A stretch of 64,000 bases of DNA from Pseudomonadota bacterium. GTDB lineage: Bacteria > Pseudomonadota > Alphaproteobacteria > Acetobacterales > Acetobacteraceae. The notes below the pieces were generated by a model. It saw only the letters and a list, made by a program, of their open reading frames with translations. It was not told the DNA's origin and made no database searches. Numbering within the stretch: the stretch's first letter is position 1; each line of letters opens with the position of its first letter. Of the stretch, positions 19,301 through 28,364 are shown piece by piece. Made by a program: the position numbers and the translations under genes. Location of the stretch: assembly GCA_021808055.1 (NCBI GenBank), contig JAKBCH010000004.1:11124-75123 (forward strand), read 5' to 3'.

Positions 19301-19356
19301 AGCCGGCGGCCTTTGCAGGCCGCCGGCTGAAATATTCCCGAAGGAACCGGGAATAT
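19301..19356 (-). terminator. double hairpin between pal and cpoB, the second terminator-like
   Basis: Read leftward from the pal stop, the first hairpin pairs ATATTCCCG (19332-19340) with CGGGAATAT (19348-19356). The second is a perfect 11-bp GC stem, AGCCGGCGGCC (19301-19311) with GGCCGCCGGCT (19318-19328), followed on the minus strand by TTGTTTTGGG. This suggests partial termination, keeping pal (an abundant lipoprotein) more highly expressed than cpoB-tilS-ftsH, or RNA-end protection of the pal message. Confidence 0.7.
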
Positions 19357-19358
19357 AA

Positions 19359-19859
19359 TTAGTGGCAGTTCTGCGGGTTGAAACCCTGAACCGAGGTGAT
19401 GGCGTTACGGTTCTGCGCATAGGCAGACTCGTCATTGCCAGCCGCAACCGGGCAATCCTTACCGTAGGAGATGGTCTGGACGCGCGAAGCGTTCACGCCC
19501 TGAGCAACCAGGTAGTCGCGTGCAGCGTTGGCACGGCGCTGGCCGAGAGCCAAGTTGTAGGTCTCGGTGCCGCGCTCATCGGCGTTACCCGCAACCAGCA
19601 CGTTCACGGAGGGGTACTTGGCCAGCCAAGCGGCTTGCTTGCTCAGGGTCGCATCTGAGTCGCTGGAGAGGCTGGACTGGTTGAACGCGAAGAAAACGCG
19701 GTCGCCAACATTGGCAACCAGGTCCTGCTCGGAACCCGGAGCCGCGCCAGTGGAGGCCTCAGCGCCGGTTCCGGTGTTGGAAGCCGTGGAGGCGGGGTTG
19801 GAAGAGCAAGCTGCCAGCAGGGCAAGGCCGGCGAGAGCGCCCAGTGCTTTGATTTTCAT
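19359..19859 (-). CDS. pal: peptidoglycan-associated lipoprotein Pal
   Basis: Outer-membrane lipoprotein that binds peptidoglycan and works with TolB in outer-membrane constriction. The 166-residue protein has a signal peptide ending in the lipobox LLAAC (lipidated Cys18), a Ser/Thr/Ala-rich linker, and an OmpA-like domain with VLVAGNADERGTETYNLALG and RRANAARDYLVAQGV. Two cysteines (in KDCP and at the C-terminal NCH) may form a disulfide. The start at 19859 gives the normal signal peptide; the longer frame does not. tolQRAB are not upstream: the next gene is the divergent pheS. Confidence 0.95.
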   Translation of the reverse strand: MKIKALGALAGLALLAACSSNPASTASNTGTGAEASTGAAPGSEQDLVANVGDRVFFAFNQSSLSSDSDATLSKQAAWLAKYPSVNVLVAGNADERGTETYNLALGQRRANAARDYLVAQGVNASRVQTISYGKDCPVAAGNDESAYAQNRNAITSVQGFNPQNCH

Positions 19860-19908
19860 GGTAGGAACCGATCCCTGTCCGAAATTGGGTGAGCGAAGAT
19901 AGCCATAT

Positions 19909-19920
19909 GGTTGCGCAACC
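19909..19920. repeat. perfect 12-bp palindrome in the pal leader
   Basis: GGTTGCGCAACC lies 50 bases upstream of the pal ATG and inside the predicted leader. It is a second perfect palindrome within 60 bases, different in sequence from the one in the promoter, and could be an operator half of the same control region or an RNA hairpin without a loop (weak). Confidence 0.4.
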
Positions 19921-19943
19921 ACTATGATTACGCAGACTTTGCG

Positions 19944-19973
19944 GCTGTACTCTTCCCGGCCGGGAAGGGTCAA
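19944..19973 (-). promoter_or_regulatory. putative pal promoter with a palindrome between -35 and -10
   Basis: On the minus strand TTGACC (19973-19968) is followed after 18 bases by TACAGC (19949-19944), a good -35 and a weak -10. The spacer is almost filled by the perfect 16-bp palindrome CTTCCCGGCCGGGAAG (19952-19967). A protein bound here would cover the promoter; the position is that of a repressor site or of a MerR-like activator. Confidence 0.45.
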
Positions 19974-20169
19974 GCACCACAATCGCTAAATTGTTCATCT
20001 TTAGACGGTTTCCACGTCCAGAATGATTTTCTTTGTCTCTGTTGATTATTTGTAACACTCTTGAAAAGCATAATTTTCACCGCAGCCCCGCCCCGCCATT
20101 GGCAGCTTGGCTTGACATTTCCCGCCGCGCGCGGTCTGCCCTGCCCCTGAATACAGAGGCAGACTCAAG

Positions 20170-21249
20170 ATGCAGAGCAATCATTTGAAGGACTTGGTGG
20201 AAACAGCCCTCCCCGCCATCGCGGCCGCAGATGCGGTTTCGCTGGAGGAACTGCGGGTCTCCCTGCTCGGCAAAAACGGCAACATGACGTTGCTGTTAAA
20301 ATCTTTGGGCGGAATGGACGCCGATGCCCGCAAAACCGCGGGCGCTGAGATTAACCATGCGAAAACGCAGATCACCGATGCTCTTTCAGCACGGCGCGCG
20401 ATTCTGGATTCGCAAGCCCTGGAACAGAAGCTCGCCGCCGAACGCATCGACATAACCCAGCCTCCTCGCCCAGACGCTTCCGGCACCATCCATGCACTCT
20501 CGCGCACGCAGGAAGAGCTGGCCGCCATCTTCGCCGCCATGGGTTTCAGCATCGCCGAAGGGCCGGATATCGAGAACGACTGGAATAATTTCTCCGCCCT
20601 CAACATTCCCTCCCATCACCCTGCCCGGGCGATGATGGATACGTTCTATTTAACAACCGGCGCGGTGCTGCGCACCCACACCTCGCCGGTGCAAATCCGC
20701 ACCATGATGGAATGGGCAAAGACAGTAGGGCTGGGCACCTCCCCCGCCCCCATCCGCATCATCGTGCCCGGCCGCACCTTCCGCGCGGATCACGATGCCA
20801 CCCATTCTCCCATGTTCCACCAATGCGAAGGGCTGGTGATCGGCGAAGGCATCACGCTCGGGCACCTGAAAGGCTGCCTGATCGATTTTCTGCGCGCCTA
20901 TTTCGGCATCCCGGAACTGCCCGTGCGGCTGCGCTCCAGCTATTTCCCCTTCACCGAGCCTTCGATGGAGGTGGATATCGGCTGGAACCGCAAGACCGGC
21001 GAATTGGGCGGCGGCACTGACTGGCTGGAAATCGGCGGCTCGGGCATGGTGCACCCCAACGTGCTCGCCAATTGCGGCATAGACCCGCGCCGCATCCAGG
21101 GCTTTGCCTTCGGCATGGGGCTGGAGCGCATCACCATGCTCAAGCACGGCATTGCCGATCTGCGGCTGTTTTTTGAAAGCGACGTGCGCTGGCTGCGCCA
21201 TTATGGGGCCTCGCCCCTTACCCCCGCCAGCCTGCACGAAGGAATTTAA
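20170..21249 (+). CDS. pheS: phenylalanyl-tRNA synthetase alpha subunit
   Basis: Catalytic subunit of the alpha2beta2 enzyme that charges tRNA-Phe. The 359-residue class II synthetase has an N-terminal coiled coil (about 1-95), motif 1 (GFSIAEGPDIENDWNNFSAL), motif 2 with RTHTSPVQIRTM and GRTFRADHDATHSPMFHQ, and motif 3 (FAFGMGLERITMLKHGI). Length fits the family. The next gene pheT begins three bases after its stop. In many bacteria infC-rpmI-rplT precede; here the upstream neighbour is divergent pal. Confidence 0.97.
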   Translation: MQSNHLKDLVETALPAIAAADAVSLEELRVSLLGKNGNMTLLLKSLGGMDADARKTAGAEINHAKTQITDALSARRAILDSQALEQKLAAERIDITQPPRPDASGTIHALSRTQEELAAIFAAMGFSIAEGPDIENDWNNFSALNIPSHHPARAMMDTFYLTTGAVLRTHTSPVQIRTMMEWAKTVGLGTSPAPIRIIVPGRTFRADHDATHSPMFHQCEGLVIGEGITLGHLKGCLIDFLRAYFGIPELPVRLRSSYFPFTEPSMEVDIGWNRKTGELGGGTDWLEIGGSGMVHPNVLANCGIDPRRIQGFAFGMGLERITMLKHGIADLRLFFESDVRWLRHYGASPLTPASLHEGI

Positions 21250-21252
21250 CCG

Positions 21253-23709
21253 ATGAAATTCTCCCTCTCCTGGCTGAAAACCTGGCTGGATACCGAAGCC
21301 TCCCTGGAGGATATCCTCGCCACTCTCAACAAGATCGGCCTTGAGGTCGAAGGCGTTGAGAACAAGGCCGAGGCGCTGAAACCCTTCACCATTGCGCAGA
21401 TCATCGAGGCGCAACCCCACCCGAACGCGGACCGCCTACGCGCCTGCCGCGTGAATGCGGGCGGGGCGGAGCTTTCTGTCGTATGTGGGGCGCCCAATGC
21501 CCGCACCGGGCTGAAGGTGGTGTTCGCGCCACCGGGTGCCACCATCCCCACCAGTGGCCTGGTGCTGAAAGTGGGTGAGATTCGTGGCGTGAAATCCGAA
21601 GGGATGCTCACCAGCACGCGCGAGTTGGGGTTGGGCGAGGACCATGACGGCATCATCGAACTACCTGCGGACGCGCCAATTGGCGCTAATTATGCCAAAT
21701 GGGCCGGGCTGGACGAACCTATCATTGAAATCTCCGTCACTCCCAACCGGGGCGACGCGCTTGGCATACGCGGCATTGCGCGTGACCTCGCGGCAGCGGG
21801 GCTGGGCACGCTGAAGCCCTTCACCCCTGCCCCCATCAAGGGCAACGGTGCCTCCGCCATTCAGTGGATAAACGAGTATCAGGAAGCCTGCCCATGGGTT
21901 CTCGGCCGCACCATTCGCGGCGTGAAGAACGGCCCCAGCCCGGACTGGCTGGTGAAGCGGCTGGAAAGCATCGGCCTCCGCCCGATCAACACGCTCGTCG
22001 ATATCACCAATTTTTTTACCTACGATCTCGGCCGACCGCTGCATGTGTTCGACGTGAACAAGATTAACGGCACGACTCTAACCCTGCGCCGTGGCCAGGA
22101 GGGTGACAGCTTCCCCGGCCTCTCCGGCAAGGAGGTGAAGGCAGGGCCAGAGGATTGCGTGATTGCCGATGGTGCGGGGGCGCAATCCCTGGCCGGCATC
22201 ACCGGCGGCGAGGGCACAGGCTGTGACGATGCCACCACGGATGTGTTCATCGAATGCGCTTTGTTCGACCGTGTGAAGATCGCCCAAACTGGCCAGCGCA
22301 CCGGCATTTTCTCCGATGCGCGCGCCCGCTTCGAACGCGGGATCGACAGCCAGCTTCTCCCTCAAGCGCTGGACGCCGCCACCGCCATGATGCTGGAGCT
22401 TTGCGGCGGTGAGGCCAGCGAGATCACCGAGGGCGGTTCGCGTCCGGCATGGGGCCGCCAGGCTTGCCTGCGGTTCGAGCGCCTGGCCAGCTTCGGCGGA
22501 TCAGACATCGCCGCGCCGGACGCCATCGCCGCGCTGGAGCGTCTCGGCTTTACAGTGGTTACGCAGGATGCACGGAGCGTAACTGTCAACGTGCCAAGTT
22601 GGCGCAACGATGTGGCGCAGCCGCCATCGCTCGACCAGGCACCGGACCTGCCGGGTGCAATGGCTGCCGCCGAAGGTGCCGCCGAGATCGAACCCGAAGC
22701 CGACCTCATTGAGGAAGTGCTGCGCCTGAAGGGGCTGGATGCCATTGCGCCGGTCTCCTTGCCCGTTGCCTCGCTGGTGCCTGCCACCATCCTCACACCC
22801 AAACAGGCCCGCACGGCGTTGGCACGCCGGGTTCTCGCCGTGCGCGGGCTGCTGGAATGCGTGACATTCTCCTTCACGGACGATGCCACCAACGCCCTGT
22901 TTGGTGAGGCACCTGAGAGCCTGCGCCTCGCCAATCCCATCTCCGCCGACCTCAACCAGATGCGCTTAACCCCGCTGGCGACATTGGCCCAGGCCGCCGC
23001 GCGCAACCTCGCCCGGGGCATCTCGGATTTCGGCCTGTTTGAAACCGGCCCGGCCTATGCAGCGGACCTTTCGCAGGGGCTGGTGGCCGCTGGCCTGCGC
23101 GTAGGTGGCACGGGGCTTTCCGCTCTCGCCCTCGCCCGCGCGTTTGATGCGATGGACGCAAAAGCCGACGCCCTGGCCGTGCTGGCGGCCCTTGGCGTGC
23201 CGATGGACGCCGTTACCACCACAGCAGGTGGGCCGACTTATTATCATCCGGGCCAGAGCGGCGCGCTGATGCAGGGGCCGAAAACCACGCTGGCCCGTTT
23301 TGGCACACTTCACCCGGCAGTCGTGGCAAAACTAGACTTGCCTGCCGGTACCGTGGCGTTCGAAATTTTCCTAGACGCCATTCCTGAACCAAAACGACGC
23401 AAAAAATCTGCCCCCATACTGCCCGCCTTCCAGCCGCTACGCCGGGATTTTGCTTTCCTGGTGGATGAGAGCGTAGGTGCCGAAGCCGTACTGCGCGCCG
23501 CCAAAGGGGCCGAGCGCAACATCATTGCCGGCGTGGCGCTGTTCGACCGCTATCAGGGCAAGGGTGTGCCTGAGGGCAAGGTTTCACTCGCGATCGCGGT
23601 GACATTGCAACCCACGGAAAAAAGCCTGACGGATGCGGAGATCGAGGCCGTCTGCGCCAAGATCATCGCCGAGGTAAGCAAGAAAACTGGTGCCATTTTG
23701 CGCGGGTAA
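21253..23709 (+). CDS. pheT: phenylalanyl-tRNA synthetase beta subunit
   Basis: Structural, tRNA-binding and editing subunit of PheRS. The 818-residue protein has an EMAP-like tRNA-binding domain (AQPHPNADRLRACRV, about 55-70), the B3/B4 editing domain in the middle, B5, a degenerate class II core and a C-terminal anticodon-binding FDX-ACB domain (FQPLRRDFAFLVDE onwards). In B5, between WRNDV and EADLIEEV, there is an insertion of about 27 residues (AQPPSLDQAPDLPG and following) absent from E. coli. It forms an operon with pheS and ends five bases from a convergent gene. Confidence 0.96.
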   Translation: MKFSLSWLKTWLDTEASLEDILATLNKIGLEVEGVENKAEALKPFTIAQIIEAQPHPNADRLRACRVNAGGAELSVVCGAPNARTGLKVVFAPPGATIPTSGLVLKVGEIRGVKSEGMLTSTRELGLGEDHDGIIELPADAPIGANYAKWAGLDEPIIEISVTPNRGDALGIRGIARDLAAAGLGTLKPFTPAPIKGNGASAIQWINEYQEACPWVLGRTIRGVKNGPSPDWLVKRLESIGLRPINTLVDITNFFTYDLGRPLHVFDVNKINGTTLTLRRGQEGDSFPGLSGKEVKAGPEDCVIADGAGAQSLAGITGGEGTGCDDATTDVFIECALFDRVKIAQTGQRTGIFSDARARFERGIDSQLLPQALDAATAMMLELCGGEASEITEGGSRPAWGRQACLRFERLASFGGSDIAAPDAIAALERLGFTVVTQDARSVTVNVPSWRNDVAQPPSLDQAPDLPGAMAAAEGAAEIEPEADLIEEVLRLKGLDAIAPVSLPVASLVPATILTPKQARTALARRVLAVRGLLECVTFSFTDDATNALFGEAPESLRLANPISADLNQMRLTPLATLAQAAARNLARGISDFGLFETGPAYAADLSQGLVAAGLRVGGTGLSALALARAFDAMDAKADALAVLAALGVPMDAVTTTAGGPTYYHPGQSGALMQGPKTTLARFGTLHPAVVAKLDLPAGTVAFEIFLDAIPEPKRRKKSAPILPAFQPLRRDFAFLVDESVGAEAVLRAAKGAERNIIAGVALFDRYQGKGVPEGKVSLAIAVTLQPTEKSLTDAEIEAVCAKIIAEVSKKTGAILRG

Positions 23710-23713
23710 GCCG

Positions 23714-23914
23714 CTATCCGTTCAGCAACGCAAACACCCTGAGCGCGGAGGCCAGAGGCCGGTCTGGCCCGCGCTCAGTATCAATCCTCGTGACCAAGGC
23801 CGAAAGCGCGACATCATGGCGCTGCGCGGCTTCCGCCAGCGCCACCCAGAACTCCGGCTCCAGCGCCACGCTGGTCCGGTGGCCAGACAGCGAGAAACTA
23901 CGCTTTTCGAGCAT
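23714..23914 (-). CDS. ribbon-helix-helix domain protein
   Basis: A 66-residue protein that looks like one RHH_4-type ribbon-helix-helix domain: strand KRSFSLSGHRTSVAL, then EPEFWVALAEAAQRHDVALSALVTRID and LASALRVFALL. Small alphaproteobacterial proteins of this type are usually annotated as predicted DNA-binding proteins of unknown target. It starts 17 bases inside the end of hpnN, so it is coupled to it. Its role in the hopanoid context is not known. Confidence 0.75.
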   Translation of the reverse strand: MLEKRSFSLSGHRTSVALEPEFWVALAEAAQRHDVALSALVTRIDTERGPDRPLASALRVFALLNG

Positions 23915-26480
23915 TGCCCATGGTATGCAGCATGGCCGGCAGGAAACCGAAGGTGGAAATCAGCACCGCGCCCAGGCTTAAGAACAACAAATCGCCCATG
24001 CTTGCCGTGCCTCTGTCGGCTGAAAACGCCAGCGTGCCAAATGCTGTGCCCGTGGTGAGGGCCGAGAACAGCACAGCCCGCGCCGTGGCCGAGGAAAGGA
24101 AACTACGCATCCCCGCCCGGAAATTCATCACGAAATAAACATTGAACGAAACGCCCACGCCAAGCAGCAGCGGCAAGGCGATGATATTGGCGTAGTTGAT
24201 CGACATGCCGGCTAATTTCGCAAACAAAGCAGTGAGCAATGCGGAAAGCGCCAACGAGGCCAGCACCAGCAGGCTGTCGCGGAGATTGCGGAACACCAGC
24301 ACCAAAATTACCGAGATCGCCACAAACGCTAGAATCGCTGCCTCACGGAAGGACCCCAGAATTGTCCCCGCCGTGGCGATTGTGGAAATTGCCGGGCCGC
24401 CCGCATCTGGCGCCACTTTCAACACGGCTGCGGCAAATGCGTGCAGCCCCTTGGTGCTTTGCGCCGAGGCCGTGGGGAAGGCTTCAACCCGCACCTGCCC
24501 GTTGGGAAGGAACCAATCGTTCTTGATTTCAGGCGGCAGGTTTGCCTCAGTAATCTTCGTGGCATTCAGGCTGCTTGCGAGGCGTTGCAGCTCAAGCGGC
24601 AAAAACCGGGTTATACCCGCATTCATCGCCATCACCGTGGCATCATTCTCGCCTTGCAATCGGCTCAGCGCAGCCCCGATGCGCTGCAACTCGCTATCCT
24701 TGGGCAATTTCGCCGCAACACCATTTATGGCGGCAATTGTCTTGCTCATCGCAGCGCGTATCTCAGCGGCGGTCACCGCCTGCTGCGGCGGGCTTGCAGC
24801 GGCGGCAAGCGTGGGCGCCAATATGGTTTGCGCCTGCGCCAGCATGGCCAGTTTCTGGTCCTGGTTTTTCGGCACGAACGTACCGCCCGAAATCGCCTGC
24901 GAAACCTCCGGCAATTTGCTCAGCTTTTCCGCAAGCGCCCGCGCGGCATCAACGTCTTGCACCATCGCATCCGCATAAAACGGATTGGTCTGCGGATTGG
25001 CGAGCAGCGAATGAAGTGTGCGCATACTCTCGGTATTAGGGTCTTTGGTGTCGAGCGGATTGGCGTCGAAATTCATCGTGACGGCGGCGAATATGCCCGC
25101 AACGGCGAGAATGGCGAAAAACCCAAGCACCAAACCCCGATGGCGGTGCAGGAAATCATCTGCCACGGCACCGCCCGGCATAACCACAGGCGTTGTTTCA
25201 GGCAGCGGGTTGAACAGTCGTAGCAACGCCGGCAGAAACGTGATGGTGCAGAAAAATGCAATGAACATGCCCGCGCCGGCAATCTCGCCCAGCTCCGCCA
25301 CGCCAACAAACGGCGTCGGCGAGAATGCAAAAAACCCACAAGCCGTGGCCGTGGCCGCCAGCGCAATCTGCCCACCCGCCTGCCGCGCGGTCTCTGTTAA
25401 CGCCGACCCCAATTCCGGCACGGCATGGCGCACGGCGCGAAACCTCACGCAATATTGAATCGCGAAATCCACCGCGAGGCCGATAAACAAGATGGCGAAG
25501 GCAACGGAGATGAGGTTGATGACCCGCACCGCGATGGCCGCAAAGGCCATTGTCAACACCAACCCCATTACCAGCGTCAGCAAAATGGGCACAATCAACC
25601 GCCAGGAACGCAGCGCAAGATATAGCCACAGCGCGATCAGCACGAGGCTGATAACGCCACCCAGCACCAGCCCGTGCGTGAGCGAGGCGAATTGTTCGTC
25701 CGATAGTGGAATTTGCCCGGTGTAATGCACCGTAACGCGCTTGGCCTGAACATCCGGCAGCGACGCCGCAATGCGCACCAAGGCGGCGGTGGCATCGCCA
25801 CCCGGTTGCAACGTGCCCTGGTTGATGCGCGGATGCGCCAGCACGAACTCCATGTCACCCTGGCTGGTCGGGCCGCTGGTGATCAGGTTCTGCCAGGAAA
25901 GCGGCACGGGATGCCCGTTTGCCGCGGCTTCAAGATTTTTCCGTAAACCCGCTAATGCCGTATTATACGTGGAAATGTCGCTTCCCGCCGCCACGCCCTG
26001 GGCGATCAGCCCCAGCCCGGTAAACAGGCCGCGCGCGGAGGGGTCAGCCGCAAGCTGGCCCATAAAAGGCTGTGCGGCGATGATCTGGTTCAGCAATGCT
26101 GCTAAATCCGCCACCGGCAACAGCAGCAGCCCTTCGTTTTGGTAAAACGGGCTTCCAGCAGGATATTGCGAGCTCCGGAAATTCGCCGTGTCGGCGTTCA
26201 GCGCCTGGTTCAACGCCGCTGCGGTTTCTGAAGCCTCCTCAGGCGTATCCCCCTTCACCACCGCCACGATCAGATCGTTAAACTGCGGGAAGTTCTTGTC
26301 TTCTAAAATCTGCGCCTGGCGCCAGGGCAGAGAACTGGCAAAAAGATGGTCGGTATCCGTGTCTATCGAGAGATTACGAAACGTATAGATAAGGCCAAAC
26401 GCCCCGGCCACCAGGAACAACAAAATACAAAGTGCCGCATAACGGCGCGCCGCGCTAACGGTAGCAACAATAATCGGCAC
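23898..26480 (-). CDS. hpnN: hopanoid biosynthesis-associated RND transporter HpnN
   Basis: MMPL/RND-type inner-membrane transporter needed to move hopanoids to the outer membrane. The 860-residue protein has a first membrane helix (about 14-34), a large periplasmic loop, a cluster of helices (about 260-430) with sterol-sensing-like segments, a second loop and a final helix cluster (about 720-855), ending near MLHTMGNARKA. DTDTDHLF and PQFNDLIVAVVKG near the start fit HpnN. It follows a YggT gene at 42 bases and overlaps a ribbon-helix-helix gene. The other hopanoid gene here, hpnK, is over 10 kb away; the core hpn cluster is elsewhere. Confidence 0.88.
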   Translation of the reverse strand: MPIIVATVSAARRYAALCILLFLVAGAFGLIYTFRNLSIDTDTDHLFASSLPWRQAQILEDKNFPQFNDLIVAVVKGDTPEEASETAAALNQALNADTANFRSSQYPAGSPFYQNEGLLLLPVADLAALLNQIIAAQPFMGQLAADPSARGLFTGLGLIAQGVAAGSDISTYNTALAGLRKNLEAAANGHPVPLSWQNLITSGPTSQGDMEFVLAHPRINQGTLQPGGDATAALVRIAASLPDVQAKRVTVHYTGQIPLSDEQFASLTHGLVLGGVISLVLIALWLYLALRSWRLIVPILLTLVMGLVLTMAFAAIAVRVINLISVAFAILFIGLAVDFAIQYCVRFRAVRHAVPELGSALTETARQAGGQIALAATATACGFFAFSPTPFVGVAELGEIAGAGMFIAFFCTITFLPALLRLFNPLPETTPVVMPGGAVADDFLHRHRGLVLGFFAILAVAGIFAAVTMNFDANPLDTKDPNTESMRTLHSLLANPQTNPFYADAMVQDVDAARALAEKLSKLPEVSQAISGGTFVPKNQDQKLAMLAQAQTILAPTLAAAASPPQQAVTAAEIRAAMSKTIAAINGVAAKLPKDSELQRIGAALSRLQGENDATVMAMNAGITRFLPLELQRLASSLNATKITEANLPPEIKNDWFLPNGQVRVEAFPTASAQSTKGLHAFAAAVLKVAPDAGGPAISTIATAGTILGSFREAAILAFVAISVILVLVFRNLRDSLLVLASLALSALLTALFAKLAGMSINYANIIALPLLLGVGVSFNVYFVMNFRAGMRSFLSSATARAVLFSALTTGTAFGTLAFSADRGTASMGDLLFLSLGAVLISTFGFLPAMLHTMGNARKA

Positions 26481-26522
26481 GCTTTTCTCCCGCTTGCCTG
26501 GCTTGAGATAGGTGTGCCGGGC

Positions 26523-26831
26523 CTAGAAGGCCAGCCCAGACATGGCCAGCCGACCGTAAACATCGGCCAGAACCATCTGCAAAGCCTCCAGCAGAAGAAT
26601 CGCGATGACAGGTGAGATGTCGATATTGCCCATATAAGGGATAATGCCGCGGATCGGCCGCAACACCGGCTCAGTCACACGGTTAAGGAAATCGGCCACC
26701 ACATAAACAAACTGGCTGCGCGGATTTGCAACCCCGAAGGCGATCAACATGCTCAGCACCGCCCCTGCAATGATTGCAAGTATCAGCAGATGGATCAGCT
26801 CGCTCATAAGCCAGAATATCGCGCCAACCAT
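26523..26831 (-). CDS. YggT family membrane protein
   Basis: A 102-residue integral membrane protein with two hydrophobic helices (about 5-30 and 75-95) and between them NRVTEPVLRPIRGIIP, the signature of YggT/CCB3 proteins. Bacterial members are linked to cell division or membrane organisation and osmotic stress, but the mechanism is unclear. I start at 26831, where GGGGAAAG precedes the ATG; the frame runs on to 26906 without a site. It leads the operon YggT-hpnN-RHH and is divergent from a tRNA-Ala gene. Confidence 0.87.
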   Translation of the reverse strand: MVGAIFWLMSELIHLLILAIIAGAVLSMLIAFGVANPRSQFVYVVADFLNRVTEPVLRPIRGIIPYMGNIDISPVIAILLLEALQMVLADVYGRLAMSGLAF

Positions 26832-26957
26832 GGTCTTTCCCCAAAATATGTACCCCAAGACAACTAGCGGCGGGAATGTGATGAGGCAATGTTGACTTCC
26901 CGCCACGAATGCGCGAAATGCCGCCCCCGGATGGTTACCGTACCATCACCCGGAACC

Positions 26958-27033
<76 letters not shown>

Positions 27034-27081
27034 GCGTCTTGCCGCTCTCCTGCGCATCTGCGCCAGAACCCAGGAACCATT

Positions 27082-28308
27082 ATGGCAGACCCCACCCGAG
27101 ATTGCGCCTTTTTTCTCTTGCAAGCTGTTCTGGCAAAAGGAAAACCGCTGGATGCAGCGCTGGACGCGTTGCCCCGCGTCGAGCCCCGGGACAAGGCGGC
27201 GGCGCACCGCCTGGCAGCCTCGGTGTTGCGCCACACCGGCACGCTGGATGCGGTGCTGGAACCTTATTTGCGCCGTGACCCACCGCCAGAGCTGCGAAAT
27301 GTTCTGCGCATGGGTGCCGCTGGCTTCCTGTTTCTGGATACCCCGGCGCACGCGGCTGTCGGCACGGCTGTGCAACTGGCGCGGAGCAAGAAGCTTGCCC
27401 CGTTCGCCGGGCTGGTGAACGCGGTTCTGCGCAAGGTGGTGAGCGCCGGGCCAGCTGCTTTGGAAGAGCTGGACATGCCCCGGCTCGACACGCCCGCCTG
27501 GGCCTGGGCAAGTTGGGGCAGCCAGGCCCGCGCCATTGCCTCGGCCCATGCGCATGAGGCACCGCTCGATATTTCCGCCCTGCCCGGTTTCACGCCCGAA
27601 GGCGGAGACCTTCTGCCCACAGGGTCCTGGCGCCTTGCCGCTGGCACGCCCGTTGCGGAGATTCCTGGGTTCACGGAAGGCAAAGCTTGGGTGCAGGATG
27701 CCGCCGCCGCCCTGCCCGCCAGTCTCCTGGCCCCACAACCCGGCGAGCGTGTGCTCGATCTCTGCGCCGCACCCGGCGGCAAAACCTGCCAGCTTGCCGC
27801 TATGGGCGCGGCCGTCACGGCTGTTGATCGCGATGCCAGCCGCATGGCGACGCTGCGTGGCAATCTGGAGCGGCTGAAACTGAAAGCCGAATTGATTACC
27901 GCCGACGGCACAAACTGGATGCCAGCAGAAAAATTTTCGGCCATCCTGCTGGATGCTCCATGCAGCGCCACCGGCACCATCCGCCGCCACCCAGAGCTTT
28001 TGCACCTGCGCAAACCCCGCGACATCGAAGCCATGGCCACCCAGCAGGACGCGCTGCTGGATGCCGCCGCCGCCATGCTCGCCCCTGGCGGGCGCATCAT
28101 CTACGCCGTCTGTTCCCTGCAACCGCAGGAAGGCGCCGCGCGCGTTGATGCCGCCTGCGCCCGGCTGGGCCTGAAGCGCGAGCCTCTAGCCTTGTTTGAA
28201 TTGTCTGATGCCGTAACGGAACAAGGCGACATTCGGACCCATCCTGGATTATGGACGGAACGTGGCGGCATGGACGGATTTTATATTGCAAGGCTGGTTC
28301 ATTCCTAA
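27082..28308 (+). CDS. RsmB-family rRNA cytosine-C5 methyltransferase
   Basis: SAM-dependent m5C RNA methyltransferase, probably acting on 16S rRNA C967 or an equivalent. The 408-residue protein has a NusB-like N-terminal domain (about 1-130) and a C-terminal Rossmann methyltransferase with [13 protein letters not shown] (SAM site), [15 protein letters not shown] and [10 protein letters not shown]; the two Cys are the catalytic and release residues. ATG at 27082 has AGGAAC upstream; the longer frame would run into the tRNA. It heads the run rsmB-rpe-heparinase toward purH. Confidence 0.92.
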   Translation: MADPTRDCAFFLLQAVLAKGKPLDAALDALPRVEPRDKAAAHRLAASVLRHTGTLDAVLEPYLRRDPPPELRNVLRMGAAGFLFLDTPAHAAVGTAVQLARSKKLAPFAGLVNAVLRKVVSAGPAALEELDMPRLDTPAWAWASWGSQARAIASAHAHEAPLDISALPGFTPEGGDLLPTGSWRLAAGTPVAEIPGFTEGKAWVQDAAAALPASLLAPQPGERVLDLCAAPGGKTCQLAAMGAAVTAVDRDASRMATLRGNLERLKLKAELITADGTNWMPAEKFSAILLDAPCSATGTIRRHPELLHLRKPRDIEAMATQQDALLDAAAAMLAPGGRIIYAVCSLQPQEGAARVDAACARLGLKREPLALFELSDAVTEQGDIRTHPGLWTERGGMDGFYIARLVHS

Positions 28309-28364
28309 ACTCTCAGCGGGTAGTGCTTGTCTCCCTCACGTTCAGCCGGTTACAAGCAAACACC

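Larger units (their letters stand above)
19860..20169. other. 310-base divergent intergenic region between pal and pheS
   Basis: No open frame with coding character is seen. The pal side (19860-19990) holds the putative promoter and two palindromes annotated separately. The middle (19990-20090) is AT-rich with no clear motif. The pheS side has TTGACA at 20112-20117, a good -35 match, but the following 15-20 bases are GC-rich and give no convincing -10. I see no T-box and no Phe-rich leader peptide in front of pheS. Confidence 0.55.

Noticed and set aside
20041..20169. Phe leader peptide or T-box in front of pheS
   Set aside because: No run of Phe codons after a start and no antiterminator-type structure could be recognised.
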